A stretch of DNA of 64,000 bases, from positions 1,709,749-1,773,748 of the forward strand of contig CM060066.1 in NCBI GenBank assembly GCA_030533445.1, written 5' to 3'. Position 1 is the first letter of the stretch. Each line of letters starts with the position of its first letter. Below, in pieces: positions 6,338 through 19,566 of this stretch. Source of the DNA: Cyprinodon diabolis (taxonomy: Eukaryota; Chordata; Actinopteri; Cyprinodontiformes; Cyprinodontidae). Under the pieces are notes generated by a model. It did not search any database, was not told where the DNA came from, and saw only the letters and a list, made by a program, of their open reading frames with translations. The position numbers and the translations under genes are program-made.

Positions 6338-9300
6338 CAAGCTTCAAACAGATTTTACCTCTGCTGTTTTAAACAGCACATATTAATCTAATGGAGGGTG
6401 AAAGGACTGATTTAACATTGGGAAATGGATACTATATGACTGCTGTACATGACACTTCCCTTGCCACTCAGCACTGATAGACTTTCAAAATAAGACTCCA
6501 GGGACCCTACAAAATAAAAGCCTCTATATTTTTTACATATATTTATTGCCCTATATGGCTCAACATTATGACCCAAACTCAACCCCGTTTTAGAGAATAG
6601 ACTCTAGGAGACTGTTTAAAACACACCCTATAGCAAATTTCAAAATAAAAGCCTCCCATTTCCGCTTCATCTACTGCCCTAATAACATGGAAAAAGAGTG
6701 ATTTAACGATTGGAAAGTAATCAACTATCATTGACGGGTCTGAACATTTTCTATAAACACAACTCTGTTGGACTTTCAAAATAAGACTCCAGGGACCCTA
6801 CAAAATAAAAGCCTCTAGATTATACTAATGCATTAATTGATGCAAATGGCTCAACATTATGACCCAAACTCTTCCAGGTTGTTTTTATTACACTCTAGTG
6901 ACCTTTTCAAAACACACCCAGAGCAAATTTCACAATAAAAGTCTCCCATTTACTCTGTAATACAGCAACTATTCACCTAATAACATGGAAAACCAGTGAT
7001 TTAACATTTGTAAATGGATTCTATATCACTGCTGGGCGTGACCCATCTTTTGATGCACATTCATGATAGACTTTCAAAATAAGACTACAAGGACTCTACA
7101 GAATAAAAGCCTCTTCCTTATACACACTCATACATTCTGGCATATTGCTCATTGCCATTGGTGATTTCATCACTGCAATGGCTCTTAGAAGGCGGGCGGA
7201 GCCCGCCAATGGTAACAGGCGGGCGGAGCCCGCCAAAGGTGATTACATCACTGCAATGGCTCTTAGCAGGCGGGCGGAGCCCGCCATTGGTGATTTCATC
7301 ACTGCAATGGCTCTTAGAAGGCGGGCAGAGCCCGCCATTGGTGATTTTTTTCTTCACTGAGATGGCTCCTAGCAGGCGGGCGAAGCCCGCCAACTGGGCT
7401 TTACCCACTGTGTTTCAATATGGACAACCCATATTACCCTTGTGCATCATACGCTGTGCACGTCTATTTCCCAGATTTCAGCACAAGTGGCACACAGCTC
7501 TCTTTGCCCATGAACTTGCCCTCTTTCCTTCCCTCAGCAGCCCTCAAAGGCGTAAGCAGTTGGTCTGGGGAGCCCCGACGTCACTTGCCAGGGCCGTATT
7601 GGCCCGGTTCCCCAGACGGGCAGTAGGTGGCCCCCCTCAAAATTTCTTTAGAAATTTTCTAGTTGGGGGGCCACATGCCGAAGGCATGGCCCACCTACTA
7701 CTATTGCACATATTTATTCCGCGTATTATTGGGGGGCCACATGCCGAAGGCATGGCCCACCTACTACTATTGCACATATTTATTCCGCGTATTATTGGGG
7801 GGCCACATGCCGAAGGCATGGCCCACCTACTACTATTGCACATATTTATTCCGCGTATTATTGGGGGGCCACATGCCGAAGGCATGGCCCACCTACTACT
7901 ATTGCACATATTTATTCCGCGTATTATTGGGGGGCCACATGCCGAAGGCATGGCCCACCTACTACTATTGCACATATTTATTCCGCGTATTATTATTGGG
8001 GGGCCACATGCCGAAGGCATGGCCCACCTACTACTATTGCACATATTTATTCCGCGTATTATTATTATTATTATAATTCTCCCGTATACCCAAAACTTCG
8101 GCGCGTAACTAGTCCCGCACGGTTTGGCGGATCGGGCCCAAAGTTGGCACACGCGTTGGGACCAATGGGGTGATGTGTGCTTGTATAAAACTTTCTCATT
8201 AGTCCGAAGGTTTGCGAATTATTAGCGAAAACGTCGCAAAAAAATCCCATAGGAAATGAATGGGAAGAGGTAAAAAAAAGCATAAAAAACAGCACTTCAC
8301 TGTGTCGGCATACATTCACCTAGAAAAACAGTTTGAAGCTCAGTTTGTAGATAAATCCTTCGTCTATTTAAAACTGAAGACGGTATGTTGATAACTGCTA
8401 CGGTTTTTGTATAATCAGACCTCAAGCGCCACAAAGTTTTAGCAAAATCCAGCCTGCTAGAGTGGAGCAACTGAAAAGCTAGAGTGTGAGGCAGGCGTTT
8501 TTTAAACACAAAAAAACATTTTAAACTCGCCCTCACGGCCACATATTTATAGCTAGAGTCACCATTTTTGGTCAGTTTGTAGACTGAAATCTCTGGACCC
8601 ACACAATATCTTCGGAATTACGGTAGGATTAATACTTTTCCTTAAAAACCCTCCAGACCGACCTAAAGTCGATGAAAATCAGAGCCGTTTTTCATTGGTT
8701 TTGGAGCAGAAGAGGGGAGAAAAACGAATCAGACTATGTGTTTTAAACTCGTCATAAATATTTTTCTGAATGACACACATACACCAAAGTTGGCATAGTT
8801 GGAGTCGAAGGATGACTGACGCTCACGGTGAAAAAATTTTTTGAATAACTCATACGGTTTTTGCTCAGTAGTCGTTTGTTCGGAGGACATTTTAAGCACC
8901 TGAAAGCTGAGTGACAGTGACCTGCTGCAGCTAGCTCAATTAGAAGCTTAGGTGTGATGAAACGTTTTTTCTTTTTCTTTCTCTTCCCATTCAGTTTGTA
9001 GATGACCTACAGCCATGAAAGTTACTCCAATCGAAGACAAGATATAGCTGTCGCTTAGATAAAAAGAATTTTTCAGATACCTTTTACGGTTTTTACTCAG
9101 CAGTCGTTTGTTCGGAGGGGTGCTTTAGCAGCTAAAAGGTGAGTGAGAGTGAGGTCCTGCAGTTAAAAGAAAGGGAGGAGCAGGTGGGCCAACCATTTTG
9201 TTTGTGCTTCGTTTTGGGTTGTGAAAGACCTACAGACATGAAGGTTACCCCAGTCTGAGACAAAGGATAGATGTTGCTTTCACTGAAAGAATTTTTCAGA

Positions 9301-9910
9301 TATCTTTTACGGTTTTTGCTCAGCAGTCGTTTGTTCGGAGGGTAAGCACCTGGAAGCTAGCTGACAGTTAGCTTCTGCAGCAGCCTGCTAGAGTGCAGCT
9401 GCTGAAATCTTAGTGTGAGGCGGCCATTTTTTTAAGATCAAACATCTTATTCTCGCCCTCACGGCCACATATTTGGAGCTACAGTCACCATTTTTGGTCA
9501 GTTTGTAGACTGAAACCTCTGGACTCACACAATGTCTTCGGAATTACGGTAGGATTAATACTTTTCCTTAAAAACCCTCCAGACCAACCTAAAGTCGATG
9601 AGAGTTTCAGCCTTTCTCTATTCTTTTTGAGCTGAAGATGGGAGAGAAACGAATCAGACTATGTGTTTTCAACTCGTCATAAATATTTTTCTGAATGACA
9701 CACATACACCAAAGTTGGTATAGTTGGAGTCGAAGGATTGCTGATGCTCATGGTGAAAATGTTTTTTGAATAACTCATACGGTTTTTGATCAGTAGTCGT
9801 TTGTTCGGTGCCGTTCTTCCCATACAAAAAAGCCTGGGAAGAAGAAACCAATAGTGAGTGCAGCTGTTGTCTGTGTCAGTGAGAGGCTCGTTAAGCGTTG
9901 TCAAGGTTAC
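6338..9910 (+). repeat. Macrosatellite unit 3 (3,573 bp, long allele)
   Basis: Longest allele, because the variable locus carries six copies of the 66-bp hairpin minisatellite at 7665-8073. GC hairpin cluster 7191-7391, TATAAAA 8184-8190. It has the same length as unit 19 and shares its private variants, such as ttacactctag near 6890 and atttgtaaatgg near 7007. It is therefore a recent copy of unit 19, or the reverse. Confidence 0.95.
7665..8073 (+). repeat. 66-bp hairpin minisatellite, six copies (unit 3)
   Basis: Copies begin with ggggggccac at 7665, 7731, 7797, 7863, 7929 and 7998, with periods 66, 66, 66, 66 and 69. The 69-bp step reflects one extra TTA. Each copy contains CATGCC-GAA-GGCATG within a longer near-palindrome, then an AT-rich part ending in cgtattatt. 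The array runs into a (TTA)n tract. Copies look identical to one another, as expected from recent expansion. Confidence 0.95.
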
Positions 9911-12900
9911 CAAGCTTCAAACAGATTTTACCTCTGCTGTTTTAAACAGCACATATTAATCTAATAGAGGGTGAAAGGACTGATTTAACATTGGGAAATG
10001 GATACTATATGACTGCTGTACATGACACTTCCCTTGCCACTCAGCACTGATAGACTTTCAAAATAAGACTCTAGGGACCCTACAAAATAAAAGCCTCTAT
10101 ATTTTTTACATATATTTATTGCCCTATATGGCTCAACATTATGACCCAAACTCAACCCCGTTTTAGAGAATAGACTCTAGGAGACTGTTTAAAACACACC
10201 CTATAGCAAATTTCAAAATAAAAGCCTCCCATTTCCGCTTCATCTACTGCCCTAATAACATGGAAAAAGAGTGATTTAACGATTGGAAAGTAATCAACTA
10301 TCATTGACGGGTCTGAACATTTTCTATAAACACAACTCTGTTGGACTTTCAAAATAAGACTCCAGGGACCCTACAAAATAAAAGCCTCTAGATTATAATA
10401 ATGCATTAATTGATGCAAATGGCTCAACATTATGACCCAAACTCTTCCAGGTTGTTTTTATTAGACTCTAGTGACCTTTTCAAAACACACCCCAGAGCAA
10501 ATTTCACAATAAAAGTCTCCCATTTACTCTGTAATACAGCAACTATTCACCTAATAACATGGAAAACCAGTGATTTAACATTTGGAAATGGATTCTATAT
10601 CACTGCTGGGCGTGACCCATCTTTTGATGCACATTCATGATAGACTTTCAAAATAAGACTACAAGGACTCTACAGAATAAAAGCCTCTTCCTTATACACA
10701 CTCATACATTCTGGCATATTGCTCATTGCCATTGGTGATTTCATCACTGCAATGGCTCTTAGAAGGCGGGCGGAGCCCGCCAATGGTAACAGGCGGGCGG
10801 AGCCCGCCAAAGGTGATTACATCACTGCAATGGCTATTAGCAGGCGGGCGGAGCCCGCCATTGGTGATTTCATCACTGCAATGGCTCTTAGAAGGCGGGC
10901 AGAGCCCGCCATTGGTGATTTTTTTCTTCACTGAGATGGCTCCTAGCAGGCGGGCGAAGCCCGCCAACTGGGCTTTACCCACTGTGTTTCAATATGGACA
11001 ACCCATATTACCCTTGTGCATCATACGCTGTGCACGTCTATTTCCCAGATTTCAGCACAAGTGGCACACAGCTCTCTTTGCCCATGAACTTGCCCTCTTT
11101 CCTTCCCTCAGCAGCCCTCAAAGGCGTAAGCAGTTGGTCTGGGGAGCCCCGACGTCACTTGCCAGGGCCGTATTGGCCCGGTTCCCCAGACGGGCAGTAG
11201 GTGGCCCCCCTCAAAATTTCTTTAGAAATTTTCTAGTTATTATAATTCTCCCGTATACCCAAAACTTCGGCGCGTAACTAGTCCCGCATGGTTTGGCGGA
11301 TCGGGCCCAAAGTTGGCACACGCGTCGGGACCAATGGGGTGATGTGTGCTTGTATAAAACTTTCTCATTAGTCCGAAGGTTTGCGAATTATTAGCGAAAA
11401 CGTCGCAAAAAAATCCCATAGGAAATGAATGGGGAGAGGAAAAAAAAAGCATAAAAAACAGCACTTCACTGTGTCGCCATACATTCACCTAGAAAAACAG
11501 TTTGAAGCTCAGTTTGTAGATAAATCCTTCGTCTATTTAAAACTGAAGACGGTATGTTGATAACTGCTACGGTTTTTGTATAATCAGACCTCAAGCGCCA
11601 CAAAGTTTTAGCAAAATCCAGCCTGCTAGAGTGGAGCAACTGAAAAGCTAGAGTGTGAGGCAGGCGTTTTTTAAACACAAAAAAACATTTTAAACTCGCC
11701 CTCACGGCCACATATTTATAGCTAGAGTCACCATTTTTGGTCAGTTTGTAGACTGAAATCTCTGGACCCACACAATATCTTCGGAATTACGGTAGGATTA
11801 ATACTTTTCCTTAAAAACCCTCCAGACCGACCTAAAGTCGATGAAAATCAGAGCCGTTTTTCATTGGTTTTGGAGCAGAAGAGGGGAGAAAAACGAATCC
11901 GACTATGTGTTTTAAACTCGTCATAAATATTTTTCTGAATGACACACATACACCAAAGTTGGCATAGTTGGAGTCGAAGGATGACTGACGCTCACGGTGA
12001 AAAAATTTTTTGAATAACTCATACGGTTTTTGCTCAGCAGTCGTTTGTTCGGAGGACATTTTAAGCACCTGAAAGCTGAGTGACAGTGACCTGCTGCAGC
12101 TAGCTCAATTAGAAGCTTAGGTGTGATGAAACGTTTTTTCTTTTTCTTTCTCTTCCCATTCAGTTTGTAGATGACCTACAGCCATGAAAGTTACTCCAAT
12201 TGAAGACAAGATATAGCTGTCGCTTAGATAAAAAGAATTTTTCAGATACCTTTTACGGTTTTTACTCAGCAGTCGTTTGTTCGGAGGGGTGCTTTAGCAG
12301 CTAAAAGGTGAGTGAGAGTGAGGTCCTGCAGTTCAAACAAAGGGAGGAGCAGGTGGGCCAACCATTTTGTTTGTGCTTCGTTTTGGGTTGTGAAAGACCT
12401 ACAGACATGAAGGTTACCCCAGTCTGAGACAAAGGATAGATGTTGCTTTCACTGAAAGAATTTTTCAGATATCTTTTACGGTTTTTGCTCAGCAGTCGTT
12501 TGTTCGGAGGGTAAGCACCTGGAAGCTAGCTGACAGTTAGCTTCTGCAGCAGCCTGCTAGAGTGCAGCTGCTGAAATCTTAGTGTGAGGCGGCCATTTTT
12601 TTAAGATCAAACATCTTATTCTCGCCCTCACGGCCACATATTTGGAGCTACAGTCACCATTTTTGGTCAGTTTGTAGACTGAAACCTCTGGACTCACACA
12701 ATGTCTTCGGAATTACGGTAGGATTAATACTTTTCCTTAAAAACCCTCCAGACCAACCTAAAGTCGATGAGAGTTTCAGCCTTTCTCTATTCTTTTTGAG
12801 CTGAAGATGGGAGAGAAACGAATCAGACTATGTGTTTTCAACTCGTCATAAATATTTTTCTGAATGACACACATACACCAAAGTTGGTATAGTTGGAGTC

Positions 12901-13079
12901 GAAGGATTGCTGATGCTCATGGTGAAAATGTTTTTTGAATAACTCATACGGTTTTTGATCAGTAGTCGTTTGTTCGGTGCCGTTCTTCCCATACAAAAAA
13001 GCCTGGGAAGAAGAAACCAATAGTGAGTGCAGCTGTTGTCTGTGTCAGTGAGAGGCTCGTTAAGCGTTGTCAAGGTTAC
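9911..13079 (+). repeat. Macrosatellite unit 4 (3,169 bp)
   Basis: Zero-copy minisatellite allele. GC hairpin cluster 10765-10965, TATAAAA 11353-11359. It is distinguished by ctaatagagg near 9962, gactctaggg near 10069, ggctattagc near 10833, gcatggtttg near 11287 and aatccgacta near 11897. All five also occur in unit 20, so these two are recent duplicates. Confidence 0.95.
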
Positions 13080-16000
13080 CAAGCTTCAAACAGATTTTAC
13101 CTCTGCTGTTTTAAACAGCACATATTAATCTAATGGAGGGTGAAAGGACTGATTTAACATTGGGAAATGGATACTATATGACTGCTGTACATGACACTTC
13201 CCTTGCCACTCAGCACTGATAGACTTTCAAAATAAGACTCCAGGGACCCTACAAAATAAAAGCCTCCATATTTTTTACATATATTTATTGCTCTATATGG
13301 CTCAACATTATGACCCAAACTCAACCCCGTTTTAGAGAATAGACTCTAGGAGACTGTTTAAAACACACCCTATAGCAAATTTCAAAATAAAAGCCTCCCA
13401 TTTCCGCTTCATCTACTGCCCTAATAACATGGAAAAAGAGTGATTTAACGATTGGAAAGTAATCAACTATCATTGACGGGTCTGAACATTTTCTATAAAC
13501 ACAACTCTGTTGGACTTTCAAAATAAGACTCCAGGGACCCTACAAAATAAAAGCCTCTAGATTATAGTAATGCATTAATTGATGCAAATGGCTCAACATT
13601 ATGACCCAAACTCTTCCAGGTTGTTTTTATTAGACTCTAGTGACCTTTTCAAAACACACCCCAGAGCAAATTTCACAATAAAAGTCTCCCATTTACTCTG
13701 TAATACAGCAACTATTCACCTAATAACATGGAAAACCAGTGATTTAACATTTGGAAATGGATTCTATATCACTGCTGGGCGTGACCCATCTTTTGATGCA
13801 CATTCATGATAGACTTTCAAAATAAGACTACAAGGACTCTACAGAATAAAAGCCTCTTCCTTATACACACTCATACATTCTGGCATATTGCTCATTGCCA
13901 TTGGTGATTTCATCACTGCAATGGCTCTTAGAAGGCGGGCGGAGACCGCCAATGCTAACAGGCGGGCGGAGCCCGCCAAAGGTGATTACATCACTGCAAT
14001 GGCTCTTAGCAGGCGGGCGCAGCCCGCCATTGGTGATTTCATCACTGCAATGGCTCTTAGAAGGCGGGCAGAGCCCGCCATTGGTGATTTTTTTCTTCAC
14101 TGAGATGGCTCCTAGCAGGCGGGCGAAGCCCGCCAACTGGGCTTTACCCACTGTGTTTCAATATGGACAACCCATATTACCCTTGTGCATCATACGCTGT
14201 GCACGTCTATTTCCCAGATTTCAGCACAAGTGGCACACAGCTCTCTTTGCCCATGAACTTGCCCTCTTTCCTTCCCTCAGCAGCCCTCAAAGGCGTAAGC
14301 AGTTGGTCTGGGGAGCCCCGACGTCACTTGCCAGGGCCGTATTGGCCCGGTTCCCCAGACGGGCAGTAGGTGGCCCCCCTCAAAATTTCTTTAGAAATTT
14401 TCTAGTTATTATTATTATAATTCTCCCGTATACCCAAAACTTCGGCACGTAACTAGTCCCGCACGGTTTGGCGGATCGGGCCCAAAGTTGGCACACGCGT
14501 CGGGACCAATGGGGTGATGTGTGCTTGTATAAAACTTTCTCATTAGTCCGAAGGTTTGCGAATTATTAGCGAAAACGTCGCAAAAAAATCCCATAGGAAA
14601 TGAATGGGGAGAGGAAAAAAAAAGCATAAAAAACAGCACTTCACTGTGTCGGCATACATTCACCTAGAAAAACAGTTTGAAGCTCAGTTTGTAGATAAAT
14701 CCTTCGTCTATTTAAAACTGAAGACGGTATGTTGATAACTGCTACGGTTTTTGTATAATCAGACCTCAAGCGCCACAAAGTTTTAGCAAAATCCAGCCTG
14801 CTAGAGTGGAGCAACTGAAAAGCTAGAGTGTGAGGCAGGCGTTTTTTAAACACAAAAAAACATTTTAAACTCGCCCTCACGGCCACATATTTATAGCTAG
14901 AGTCACCATTTTTGGTCAGTTTGTAGACTGAAATCTCTGGACCCACACAATATCTTCGGAATTACGGTAGGATTAATACTTTTCCTTAAAAACCCTCCAG
15001 ACCGACCTAAAGTCGATGAAAATCAGAGCCGTTTTTCATTGGTTTTGGAGCAGAAGAGGGGAGAAAAACGAATCAGACTATGTGTTTTAAACTCGTCATA
15101 AATATTTTTCTGAATGACACACATACACCAAAGTTGGCATAGTTGGAGTCGAAGGATGGCTGACGCTCACGGTGAAAAAATATTTTGAATAACTCATACG
15201 GTTTTTGCTCAGCAGTCGTTTGTTCGGAGGACATTTTAAGCAGCTGAAAGCTGGGGGAGAGTGTCCTGCTGCAGCTAGCTCAATTAGAAGATCAGGTGTG
15301 ACAAAACGTTTTTTCTTTTTCTTTCTCTTCCCATTCAGGTTGTAGATGACCTACAGCCATGAAAGTTACTCCAATTGAAGACAAGATATAGCTGTCGCTT
15401 AGATAAAAATAATTTTTCAGATACCTTTTACGGTTTTTACTCAGCAGTCGTTTGTTCGGAGGGGTGCTTTAGCAGCTAAAAGGTGAGTGAGAGTGAGGTC
15501 CTGCAGTTCAAACAAAGGGAGGAGCAGGTGGGCCAACCATTTTGTTTGTGCTTCGTTTTGGGTTGTGAAAGACCTACAGACATGAAGGTTACCCCAGTCT
15601 GAGACAAAGGATAGATGTTGCTTTCACTGAAAGAATTTTTCAGATATCTTTTACGGTTTTTGCTCAGCAGTCGTTTGTTCGGAGGGTAAGCACCTGGAAG
15701 CTAGCTGACAGTTAGCTTCTGCAGCAGCCTGCTAGAGTGCAGCTGCTGAAATCTTAGTGTGAGGCGGCCATTCTTTTAAGATCAAACATGTTATTCTCGC
15801 CCTCACGGCCACATATTTGGAGCTACAGTCACCATTTTTGGTCAGTTTGTAGACTGAAACCTCTGGACTCACACAATGTCTTCGGAATTACGGTAGGATT
15901 AATACTTTTCCTTAAAAACCGTCCAGACCAACCTAAAGTCGATGAGAGTTTCAGCCTTTCTCTATTCTTTTTGAGCTGAAGATGGGAGAGAAACGAATCA

Positions 16001-16254
16001 GACTATGTGTTTTCAACTCGTCATAAATATTTTTCTGAATGACACACATACACCAAAGTTGGTATAGTTGGAGTCGAAGGATTGCTGATGCTCATGGTGA
16101 AAATGTTTTTTGAATAACTCATACGGTTTTTGATCAGTAGTCGTTTGTTCGGTGCCGTTCTTCCCATACAAAAAAGCCTGGGAAGAAGAAACCAATAGTG
16201 AGTGCAGCTGTTGTCTGTGTCAGTGAGAGGCTCGTTAAGCGTTGTCAAGGTTAC
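13080..16254 (+). repeat. Macrosatellite unit 5 (3,175 bp, most divergent 3' half)
   Basis: Zero-copy minisatellite allele with a longer TTA tract at 14404-14418. GC hairpin cluster 13934-14134, in which two hairpins have broken stems (ggagaccgcc and gggcgcagcc). TATAAAA 14528-14534. It carries a cluster of differences at 15158-15340, plus private states near 13267, 15790 and 15919. It shares the ggcacgta state in the CpG-rich block only with unit 7. Confidence 0.95.
15158..15340 (+). other. Divergent patch inside unit 5
   Basis: About a dozen differences are clustered here: ggatggctga, aaaaaatattttg, gcagctgaaa, gctgggggagagtgtcc, gaagatcagg, gtgacaaaac and cattcaggttg. The same region is nearly invariant in the other units. 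It falls in block E around the first core motif. Confidence 0.75.
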
Positions 16255-19200
16255 CAAGCTTCAAACAGATTTTACCTCTGCTGTTTTAAACAGCACATAT
16301 TAATCTAATGGAGGGTGAAAGGACTGATTTAACATTGGGAAATGGATACTATATGACTGCTGTCCATGACACTTCCCTTGCCACTCAGCACTGATAGACT
16401 TTCAAAATAAGACTCCAGGGACCCTACAAAATAAAAGCCTCTATATTTTTTACATATATTTATTGCCCTATATGGCTCAACATTATGACCCAAACTCAAC
16501 CCCGTTTTAGAGAATAGACTCTAGGAGACTGTTTAAAACACACCCTGTAGCAAATTTCAAAATAAAAGCCTCCCATTTCCGCTTCATCTACTGCCCTAAT
16601 AACATGGAAAAAGAGTGATTTAACGATTGGAAAGTAATCAACTATCATTGACGGGTCTGAACATTTTCTATAAACACAACTCTGTTGGACTTTCAAAATA
16701 AGACTCCAGGGACCCTACAAAATAAAAGCCTCTAGATTATACTAATGCATTAATTGATGCAAATGGCTCAACATTATGACCCAAACTCTTCCAGGTTGTT
16801 TTTATTAGACTCTAGTGACCTTTTCAAAACACACCCAGAGCAAATTTCACAATAAAAGTCTCCCATTTACTCTGTAATACAGCAACTATTCACCTAATAA
16901 CATGGAAAACCAGTGATTTAACATTTGGAAATGGATTCTATATCACTGCTGGGCGTGACCCATCTTTTGATGCACATTCATGATAGACTTTCAAAATAAG
17001 ACTACAAGGACTCTACAGAATAAAAGCCTCTTCCTTATACACACTCATACATTCTGGCATATTGCTCATTGCCATTGGTGATTTCATCACTGCAATGGCT
17101 CTTAGAAGGCGGGCGGAGCCCGCCAATGGTAACAGGCGGGCGGAGCCCGCCAAAGGTGATTACATCACTGCAATGGCTCTTAGCAGGCGGGCGGAGCCCG
17201 CCATTGGTGATTTCATCACTGCAATGGCTCTTAGAAGGCGGGCAGAGCCCGCCATTGGTGATTTTTTTCTTCACTGAGATGGCTCCTAGCAGGCGGGCGA
17301 AGCCCGCCAACTGGGCTTTACCCACTGTGTTTCAATATGGACAACCCATATTACCCTTGTGCATCATACGCTGTGCACGTCTATTTCCCAGATTTCAGCA
17401 CAAGTGGCACACAGCTCTCTTTGCCCATGAACTTGCCCTCTTTCCTTCCCTCAGCAGCCCTCAAAGGCGTAAGCAGTTGGTCTGGGGAGCCCCGACGTCA
17501 CTTGCCAGGGCCGTATTGGCCCGGTTCCCCAGACGGGCAGTAGGTGGCCCCCCTCAAAATTTCTTTAGAAATTTTCTAGTTATTGGGGGGCCACATGCCG
17601 AAGGCATGGCCCACCTACTACTATTGCACATATTTATTCCGCGTATTATTATTGGGGGGCCACATGCCGAAGGCATGGCCCACCTACTACTATTGCACAT
17701 ATTTATTCCGCGTATTATTATTATTATTATAATTCTCCCGTATACCCAAAACTTCGGCGCGTAACTAGTCCCGCACGGTTTGGCGGATCGGGCCCAAAGT
17801 TGGCACACGCGTTGGGACCAATGGGGTGATGTGTGCTTGTATAAAACTTTCTCATTAGTCCGAAGGTTTGCGAATTATTAGCGAAAACGTCGCAAAAAAA
17901 TCCCATAGGAAATGAATGGGAAGAGGTAAAAAAAAGCATAAAAAACAGCACTTCACTGTGTCGGCATACATTCACCTAGAAAAACAGTTTGAAGCTCAGT
18001 TTGTAGATAAATCCTTCGTCTATTTAAAACTGAAGACGGTATGTTGATAACTGCTACGGTTTTTGTATAATCAGACCTCAAGCGCCACAAAGTTTTAGCA
18101 AAATCCAGCCTGCTAGAGTGGAGCAACTGAAAAGCTAGAGTGTGAGGCAGGCGTTTTTTAAACACAAAAAAACATTTTAAACTCGCCCTCACGGCCACAT
18201 ATTTATAGCTAGAGTCACCATTTTTGGTCAGTTTGTAGACTGAAATCTCTGGACCCACACAATATCTTCGGAATTACGGTAGGATTAATACTTTTCCTTA
18301 AAAACCCTCCAGACCGACCTAAAGTCGATGAAAATCAGAGCCGTTTTTCATTGGTTTTGGAGCAGAAGAGGGGAGAAAAACGAATCAGACTATGTGTTTT
18401 AAACTCGTCATAAATATTTTTCTGAATGACACACATACACCAAAGTTGACATAGTTGGAGTCGAAGGATGACTGACGCTCACGGTGAAAAAATTTTTTGA
18501 ATAACTCATACGGTTTTTGCTCAGTAGTCGTTTGTTCGGAGGACATTTTAAGCACCTGAAAGCTGAGTGACAGTGACCTGCTGCAGCTAGCTCAATTAGA
18601 AGCTTAGGTGTGATGAAACGTTTTTTCTTTTTCTTTCTCTTCCCATTCAGTTTGTAGATGACCTACAGCCATGAAAGTTACTCCAATCGAAGACAAGATA
18701 TAGCTGTCGCTTAGATAAAAAGAATTTTTCAGATACCTTTTACGGTTTTTACTCAGCAGTCGTTTGTTCGGAGGGGTGCTTTAGCAGCTAAAAGGTGAGT
18801 GAGAGTGAGGTCCTGCAGTTAAAAGAAAGGGAGGAGCAGGTGGGCCAACCATTTTGTTTGTGCTTCGTTTTGGGTTGTGAAAGACCTACAGACATGAAGG
18901 TTACCCCAGTCTGAGACAAAGGATAGATGTTGCTTTCACTGAAAGAATTTTTCAGATATCTTTTACGGTTTTTGCTCAGCAGTCGTTTGTTCGGAGGGTA
19001 AGCACCTGGAAGCTAGCTGACAGTTAGCTTCTGCAGCAGCCTGCTAGAGTGCAGCTGCTGAAATCTTAGTGTGAGGCGGCCATTTTTTTAAGATCAAACA
19101 TCTTATTCTCGCCCTCACGGCCACATATTTGGAGCTACAGTCACCATTTTTGGTCAGTTTGTAGACTGAAACCTCTGGACTCACACAATGTCTTCTGAAT

Positions 19201-19566
19201 TACGGTAGGATTAATACTTTTCCTTAAAAACCCTCCAGACCAACCTAAAGTCGATGAGAGTTTCAGCCTTTCTCTATTCTTTTTGAGCTGAAGATGGGAG
19301 AGAAACGAATCAGACTATGTGTTTTCAACTCGTCATAAATATTTTTCTGAATGACACACATACACCAAAGTTGGTATAGTTGGAGTCGAAGGATTGCTGA
19401 TGCTCATGGTGAAAATGTTTTTTGAATAACTCATACGGTTTTTGATCAGTAGTCGTTTGTTCGGTGCCGTTCTTCCCATACAAAAAAGCCTGGGAAGAAG
19501 AAACCAATAGTGAGTGCAGCTGTTGTCTGTGTCAGTGAGAGGCTCGTTAAGCGTTGTCAAGGTTAC
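16255..19566 (+). repeat. Macrosatellite unit 6 (3,312 bp)
   Basis: Two-copy minisatellite allele at 17585-17730. GC hairpin cluster 17108-17308, TATAAAA 17840-17846. The part before the minisatellite resembles unit 1 (cacccagagc near 16832). The part after it has the gcgttggg and gggaagaggt states of units 3, 7, 8, 14 and 19. This suggests a mosaic copy with an exchange near the variable locus. Confidence 0.95.
17585..17730 (+). repeat. 66/69-bp hairpin minisatellite, two copies (unit 6)
   Basis: Copies start at 17585 and 17654, with period 69. The array is preceded by ctagttatt, one ATT more than in unit 3, and followed by a TTA tract. Confidence 0.95.

Noticed and set aside
7665..8073. 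CRISPR-like regular repeats
   Set aside because: The full 66-bp period is repeated with no unique spacers, and the sequence context is eukaryotic satellite.
7152..8108. 318-codon + strand open frame (and 59152-family equivalents such as 58876-59832)
   Set aside because: It starts at TTG and runs through GC hairpins and a 66-bp minisatellite whose period is a multiple of three. It has no known domain, and the antisense strand is open over the same stretch. Not called as a gene.
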